This document shows positions 59,726-64,000 of a stretch of 64,000 nucleotides of DNA, piece by piece. Made by a program: the position numbers and the translations under genes. How positions within the stretch are numbered: position 1 is the stretch's first letter; every line of letters begins with the position of its first letter. Source of the stretch: Castellaniella hirudinis (GTDB lineage Bacteria; Pseudomonadota; Gammaproteobacteria; Burkholderiales; Burkholderiaceae_B); the NCBI RefSeq assembly GCF_042651965.1, contig NZ_JBHSDY010000010.1:62001-126000 (forward strand), read 5' to 3'. The notes beneath the pieces were generated by a model that was not told the DNA's origin, did no database searches, and worked only from the letters and a program-made list of their open reading frames with translations.

Positions 59726-60469
59726 ATGTGCGATTCAAACTCTTGCGCGGCAGCGGCGACGCCCTCCCGCCGTTCTTTCTTGCGATCTTCCCTGGCGGCG
59801 GCCGTCGCCGTTGCGGCCGGTGGCGCGTTGCCGGCCGGCGCGGCCCTGGCGCGCGCCGCCGCGCCGCCCAAGCCGGACAATGTACTGAGTCCCGACGCGG
59901 CGCTCGCGCGCCTGACCGAGGGCAATGCGCGGTATGTCGCGGGTGTGGCCCGTCGCTATGATTTTGCCGACGAGCGTCCGGCGCTGGCGGGGGGACAAAA
60001 CCCCTACGCGGCGGTGCTGGGTTGCGCGGACTCGCGCGTCGTGCCCGAATATGCGTTCGACTGCGCCCGGGGCGATCTGTTCGTCACGCGGGTGGCGGGC
60101 AATTTCGTCGACAGTGACATGCTGGGCAGCCTGGAATATGCGGTGGCCGTCCTGGGCGTGCCGCTGATTCTGGTGATGGGGCATGAAAAATGCGGCGCGG
60201 TTTCTGCGGCGGTCAAGACCGTCACCGAGTCGGCCCAGTATCCGGGCCAGATCCAGTCGCTGGCGATGGCCATTGCGCCGTCCGTGGAAAAGGTCCGGGG
60301 CGGGGCGGCCGACCTGCTGAAGGCCGCCACCGAGCAGAACGTCCGCGACAGTGTGGCCGCCCTGGCGGCGCGTTCGGCCATCGTCCGGGACGCGGTGCAG
60401 GCCGGCAAGCTGCGGATCGCCGGCGGCGTCTACCGCCTGGAGACCGGCCGGGTCGAGTTTCTGGCCTAG
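59726..60469 (+). CDS. Tat-exported beta carbonic anhydrase
   Basis: 247 residues. A Tat signal (SRRSFLRSSLAAAVAVA, twin Arg at about 15-16) precedes a beta-class domain with the zinc ligands C in GCADSRVVPEY near 99, H and C in MGHEKCGAVSAAV near 152-155, and the Asp-Arg dyad. It interconverts CO2 and bicarbonate, here in the periplasm; most beta enzymes are cytoplasmic. No transporter gene is adjacent. Confidence 0.9.
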   Translation: MCDSNSCAAAATPSRRSFLRSSLAAAVAVAAGGALPAGAALARAAAPPKPDNVLSPDAALARLTEGNARYVAGVARRYDFADERPALAGGQNPYAAVLGCADSRVVPEYAFDCARGDLFVTRVAGNFVDSDMLGSLEYAVAVLGVPLILVMGHEKCGAVSAAVKTVTESAQYPGQIQSLAMAIAPSVEKVRGGAADLLKAATEQNVRDSVAALAARSAIVRDAVQAGKLRIAGGVYRLETGRVEFLA

Positions 60470-60491
60470 CGTGTCTCGTATGAGCAGGCCC

Positions 60492-60542
60492 TGGTCGTGA
60501 ACGGGGTTCAGTCATGAACAGAGTCCAGTCATGAACAGGGGC
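60492..60542. repeat. three 17-nt tandem repeats before the response regulator
   Basis: Units at 60492-60508, 60509-60525 and 60526-60542. The last two share cagtcatgaaca and the first is a degenerate copy (tggtcgtgaac). OmpR-type regulators bind direct repeats, so it may be an autoregulatory site; it ends 5 bases before the start codon. Confidence 0.55.
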
Positions 60543-60547
60543 CGGCC

Positions 60548-61231
60548 ATGACGGCGGCGGGCGGTCCGCGCATTCTGATCGTGGAAGACGAGCCGACCCT
60601 GGCGGAAAACCTGTACGGCTACCTGGAACGCCAGGGCCTGGCGCCGGACGCGGCCTACGATGGTCACGGGGCGCTGGCCCTGTTGCGTACGGCGGTCTTC
60701 GATGCCGTGGTGCTGGATCTGGGCCTGCCCGGCCTGAGCGGCCTGGACGTGCTGCGCGCCATGCGGCGGGACTCCGGCCTGTGGCGGCCCGTGCTGGTGC
60801 TGACGGCGCGCGAGCGGATCGAGGACAAGCTCCTGGCCTTTGAGCTGGGGGCGGAGGATTATCTGGTCAAACCCTTTTCCCTGGCCGAGGTCGAGGCGCG
60901 CCTGCGCGTCCTGGTGCGGCGGGGGCAGGGCGGTGAGCCGGGCGCGATCGTGTGTGGGCAGTTGCGCTACGACCCGCAGGCGCAAGCGGTGACTCTGGCG
61001 GGCCGGCCGCTGGCCTTGCCGCGCAAATCGGTGCAGTTGTTGGCGGTGCTGCTGCGCCCGGCGGGCGACCTGGCGACCCATGCCCGCCTGACGGCGGCCT
61101 TGTGGCCTGATGGGCCGCCGTCCGACCGCGCCTTGCACGATCAGGTGCATCTGCTGCGCCGCCGCTTGCGCGCAGCGGGCGGGCCGGACATCGTGGCCGA
61201 GCCCGGCCGGGGCTGGCGATTGATGCCATGA
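60548..61231 (+). CDS. OmpR-family response regulator
   Basis: 227 residues. Receiver with LIVEDE near 10-15, phospho-acceptor Asp in VVLDLGLPGLSG near 58, Lys in YLVKPFSLAE near 108; C-terminal winged helix at about 135-225 (LALPRKSVQLLAVLLRP, LHDQVHLLRRRLRAAG). Stop and kinase start overlap as ATGA. The pair looks like a QseB/PmrA-type system, with unknown signal. Confidence 0.92.
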   Translation: MTAAGGPRILIVEDEPTLAENLYGYLERQGLAPDAAYDGHGALALLRTAVFDAVVLDLGLPGLSGLDVLRAMRRDSGLWRPVLVLTARERIEDKLLAFELGAEDYLVKPFSLAEVEARLRVLVRRGQGGEPGAIVCGQLRYDPQAQAVTLAGRPLALPRKSVQLLAVLLRPAGDLATHARLTAALWPDGPPSDRALHDQVHLLRRRLRAAGGPDIVAEPGRGWRLMP

Positions 61232-62550
61232 GCCCGGTCCGCCCTTCTTCCCTGGCCCGGCGGGTGACCTGGGCCGCCACCGGCACCGCTGCCGTATTTC
61301 TGCTGGTCATCAGCCTGCTGGCCTACGAGACCTTCGCCCGCATGGAGGACGATCTGGTGGACGAGGTCCTGTCGAGCCAGATTGCGGCCTTGCGCGGCGA
61401 TCTCCAGGCGGGACTGGGCGTGCCGGCCGTCCTGCCGCCGCGCTGGAGCGAAGGCGGGCGCATCCAGTCCTGGGTGCTGCCGGCGGACCAGCCGCCTCCC
61501 TTGGCCGATATGTTTGCGTCGGGGCCGGGGAGCCGGGAACTCGAGCAGGCGGGCCGGACCTGGCATACCTGGGTCGAGACGGTCCCTCAGGGCCTGCTCT
61601 ATGTCCGCTACGATGCCACCACGCACGAGGACCGGGTCCGCTCCTTCGGCTGGATTCTGGCGGGCGGCGCCGCCTTGGCGCTGGTCTGCGCCTGGCTGCT
61701 GGCCCGGCGCCTGGCGCGCCGGGTGGTGGCGCCGATCCACGCCGTGTCGGACCGGCTCTCGGCCTGGGAGGGCGGGGAGTCGGCCCCTGAAGCGTTCCGG
61801 GGCGACGAAGCGCTGCAATTGATCGAGGCCTTCAACCGCATCCAGGACCGGATCGACCGATCCGTGGCGTTCGAGCGCCAGTTTGCAGCCAATCTGGGCC
61901 ATGAGCTGCGTACGCCGCTGGCCGCCTTGCGCACCGACTGCGAAATGGCGTTGCTGGACGCCGCGCCGGGGACCCCGCTGGCGGCTCGCCTGACGCGCAT
62001 GATGGTCCAGGTCGACGCGGCGGCCAGCAGCCTGGCGGGTGCGGCGGCCCTGAACAGCGCCGATCCGGCGCGCCTGCGCTGCGTCGGCCTGGCGCAGGCG
62101 CTGGAACAGGCCTGGTTCGCCCTGGAACCCATGGCCGATGCGCGTGTCCTGGTGCTGGACAACCGCATCCCGCCGGATGCGGGCCGGTGGCTGGACCCGG
62201 ACGCCTTGCTGATCGTGCTGCGCAATCTGCTGCGCAATGCGATCGAGCACGCCGCGCCGGCCACGCTGCAGGTGAGCCTGGACGAGGCGGGCATCCTGAT
62301 CCTGCGCGACGACGGACCGGGCATGGCGCCCGAACGCCTGGCGCAGGTGCGCGAATGGCGTGCGGGGCGGGCCGACCTGTCGACCGCGGACGCCCCCGAG
62401 ACCGGCCATGGGCTGGGCCTGGGCATTGCCCGGCGTGTGTGCGAGTTGCGGGGCTGGCAGTTGGACGTCGATTCGGTCCAGGGCGGCCCTGGCAGCGGGA
62501 CGACGTTCAGGCTGGATCTGTGTTCAGCGGATTGTCAGCTGGATTCGTAG
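61228..62550 (+). CDS. sensor histidine kinase
   Basis: 440 residues. Two membrane helices (VTWAATGTAAVFLLVISLLA and ILAGGAALALVCAWLLA) flank a sensor loop of about 115 residues; HAMP region near 165-215. H box FAANLGHELRTPLAALRTD near 221, N box LRNLLRNAIEHAA near 333, G boxes DDGPGMAPE and GHGLGLGIA. It is coupled to the response regulator gene. A membrane methyltransferase gene follows 52 bases later. Confidence 0.92.
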   Translation: MSPVRPSSLARRVTWAATGTAAVFLLVISLLAYETFARMEDDLVDEVLSSQIAALRGDLQAGLGVPAVLPPRWSEGGRIQSWVLPADQPPPLADMFASGPGSRELEQAGRTWHTWVETVPQGLLYVRYDATTHEDRVRSFGWILAGGAALALVCAWLLARRLARRVVAPIHAVSDRLSAWEGGESAPEAFRGDEALQLIEAFNRIQDRIDRSVAFERQFAANLGHELRTPLAALRTDCEMALLDAAPGTPLAARLTRMMVQVDAAASSLAGAAALNSADPARLRCVGLAQALEQAWFALEPMADARVLVLDNRIPPDAGRWLDPDALLIVLRNLLRNAIEHAAPATLQVSLDEAGILILRDDGPGMAPERLAQVREWRAGRADLSTADAPETGHGLGLGIARRVCELRGWQLDVDSVQGGPGSGTTFRLDLCSADCQLDS

Positions 62551-62602
62551 CGGATTCGTGGCGCCCGCGACTATGGTGAGCGCTATTCGACCAGGAGCTG
62601 CC

Positions 62603-63289
62603 ATGTCTGCGACCGCTACCCCTCACACCACCCCTCACCCGACCTCCGCTCAAGCCCCGTCCAGCCTGGATGCCGTCTGGGCGCGTTTGTCCCATGCCCA
62701 GGTGCTGCGCCGTCGTGCCCTGGGCATCCTCGGCACGCTGGCCGTGCTGGCCATGCCCTGGATCGGTTCGGCCTGGCCGGATGAGGGCTCGGTCCATCAG
62801 GGCCTGGAATGGGCGGGTCTGGCCCTGCTGGTGCTGGCGTTGTTGGGGCGCTGCGCCTGCATGCTGTACCTGGGCGGGCGCAAGGGCGCCGATCTGGTGG
62901 CCGAAGGCCCGTATTCGGTCAGCCGCAATCCGCTGTATGTCTTTTCCATGCTGGCCGTGCTGGGCATCGGCTTGCAGACCGGCAGCCTGGCGGTGGGCCT
63001 GGTCCTGGCGCTGGCCGCCTTCGGGGTGTTCCGCTGGATCGTGAGCGAGGAAGAGCGGATGCTGCACGCCGCCTTCGGCGCGCCCTTCGAGGCCTATTGC
63101 GCGCGGGTGCCGCGGTTCCTGCCGCGCTGGGCCGCCTGGCGTTCGCCGCAGCATGTCACGGTCGATCTCCAGGGCGTCTGGAAGACGGTGCGCGACGCAC
63201 TGCCGTATTTTCTGTCGATCCCCGTGTTCGAGGCCATCGAGGCCGCGCAGGACGCCGGCTGGGTTCACGTCCATCTGTGGTTGTATTGA
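62603..63289 (+). CDS. isoprenylcysteine/phospholipid methyltransferase-like membrane protein
   Basis: 228 residues from ATG 62603 with AGGAG five bases upstream; the open frame from 62360 overlaps the kinase gene and is not used. Four to five helices and the family motif GPYSVSRNPLYVFSMLAVLG near 111-130, followed by SEEERMLHAAFGAPFEAYCARVPRFLP split near 153-180, the S-adenosylmethionine site of ICMT/PEMT-type enzymes. Substrate unknown; a lipid is likely. Possibly a target of the two-component pair. Confidence 0.83.
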   Translation: MSATATPHTTPHPTSAQAPSSLDAVWARLSHAQVLRRRALGILGTLAVLAMPWIGSAWPDEGSVHQGLEWAGLALLVLALLGRCACMLYLGGRKGADLVAEGPYSVSRNPLYVFSMLAVLGIGLQTGSLAVGLVLALAAFGVFRWIVSEEERMLHAAFGAPFEAYCARVPRFLPRWAAWRSPQHVTVDLQGVWKTVRDALPYFLSIPVFEAIEAAQDAGWVHVHLWLY

Positions 63290-63384
63290 GCGTGCCGAAG
63301 GGCTGACGTCCGCGCATCCGGGGGATCGGCGCCGCGGACCCCTGTGATAAAGTTCCAGGCAGTTTTTTGCCTGGAGTTCGGTGC

Positions 63385-64000
63385 ATGCAGCCTCCGTTTT
63401 ATCCGATCGGCACCCCCGGCGTCCCCTGGGGGGATGCCGAAATCGCCGCCTGGCTTGCCCGCCAGCAACGCCGGCGCAGCTATGCCGGCGAAGTCCTGAC
63501 GGTCATCGATCGCCTGCGTGATCGCTTCGAGGTCGTCCAGTATGGTGAACTGGACTACGCGCCCGACACCTACCCCCTGTTTGCGCTGCGCAGCCGCGAC
63601 TGGACGGCGGACCGTCCGGTGGCCTTGGTCACGGGCGGGGTGCATGGCTACGAGACCAGCGGTGTCCACGGCGCGCTGCGCTTCGCCGACCGGCATGCGG
63701 CGGATTACGCGGGCCGCCTGGACCTGATGATCGTCCCCTGCGTCAGCCCCTGGGGCTACGAGCGCATCCACCGCTGGAATCCCCGCGCGCTGGACCCGAA
63801 CCGGTCTTTCCGGCCTGACAGCCCCGCGCCGGAATCGGCTGCGCTGATGGCGCTGGTGGCGCCTTTTGCGGACCGCGTGCGGGTGCACATCGACCTGCAC
63901 GAGACCACCGACACCGACGAGTCCGAATTCCGCCCCGCACTGGCGGCGCGCGACGGCCGGCCCTTCACGCCGGGCGGCATTCCCGACGGCTTCTACCTGG
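63385..64000 (+). CDS. M14-family metallocarboxypeptidase, N-terminal part
   Basis: The first 205 residues are in the window; the gene continues past the edge. GGAG lies 8 bases before ATG 63385. Zinc ligands of an M14-type peptidase are visible: H and E in TGGVHGYETSGVH near 90 and H in VHIDLHETTDTD near 172; the NPRALDPNRSF segment supplies the substrate-binding Asn/Arg. It has no signal peptide. Substrate unknown. Confidence 0.82.
   Translation, partial: MQPPFYPIGTPGVPWGDAEIAAWLARQQRRRSYAGEVLTVIDRLRDRFEVVQYGELDYAPDTYPLFALRSRDWTADRPVALVTGGVHGYETSGVHGALRFADRHAADYAGRLDLMIVPCVSPWGYERIHRWNPRALDPNRSFRPDSPAPESAALMALVAPFADRVRVHIDLHETTDTDESEFRPALAARDGRPFTPGGIPDGFYL

Overview
The window is high-GC (roughly 65-70 percent) and densely coded. 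Gene content and order point to a betaproteobacterium of the order Burkholderiales, most likely family Alcaligenaceae (Bordetella, Achromobacter, Castellaniella, Pusillimonas relatives). The supporting blocks are acpS-nagZ-uvrC-pgsA, M48 peptidase-rsgA facing orn, a cco cluster beside an FNR gene, and glcDEF next to mnmA. The placement is inference from gene order and protein style; no database search was run.

Layout. 1-2372: an ECF41-type sigma factor and its likely target operon (carboxymuconolactone decarboxylase, NAD(P)-binding epimerase, SDR), with a matching promoter, fused downstream of rsgA and an M48 peptidase (to 4510). 4566-9949: housekeeping genes orn, acpS, nagZ, uvrC, pgsA, queF. 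10072-11792: isocitrate lyase with an AT-rich, palindrome-rich upstream region. 11846-21038: a microaerobic/denitrification block: a membrane-only CcoI-like protein, ccoS, ccoNOQP, ccoG, ccoH, a small membrane protein, FNR and a three-domain NirK; two FNR-type promoters are visible. 20987-23266: a GGDEF-EAL protein.

23673-36113 is a compatible-solute island. It holds ectoine degradation (doeA, doeB, doeX, doeD plus a threonine aldolase), a MarR regulator, ectoine and hydroxyectoine synthesis (ectA-ectB in one uninterrupted frame, ectC, ectD) and an ehu-type ABC uptake system. 36312-37574: DAHP synthase preceded by a Phe/Tyr-rich leader peptide and an attenuator terminator. 37635-44045: D-2-hydroxyacid/glycolate oxidation genes and mnmA. 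44204-52736: GST, purB, quinone oxidoreductase with HxlR regulator, an acyltransferase, a MocR regulator divergent from benE, and a tRNA-Lys.

52807-64000: a small haem-copper oxidase-like membrane protein, a lipoprotein, and a signalling operon of a membrane diguanylate cyclase read in frame into an OmpR-type response regulator, a LysM-FecR protein and a CHASE2 histidine kinase. A Tat-exported beta carbonic anhydrase, a second two-component pair with a membrane methyltransferase, and the start of an M14 peptidase follow.

The strongest candidates for new biology are the pheL-like attenuator before aroG, the P-type ATPase reduced to its membrane part in the cco operon, the two stop-less gene junctions (ectA-ectB and DGC-response regulator), and a dispersed intergenic repeat whose hairpin arms co-vary between copies. 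No CRISPR array, insertion sequence or prophage was seen.
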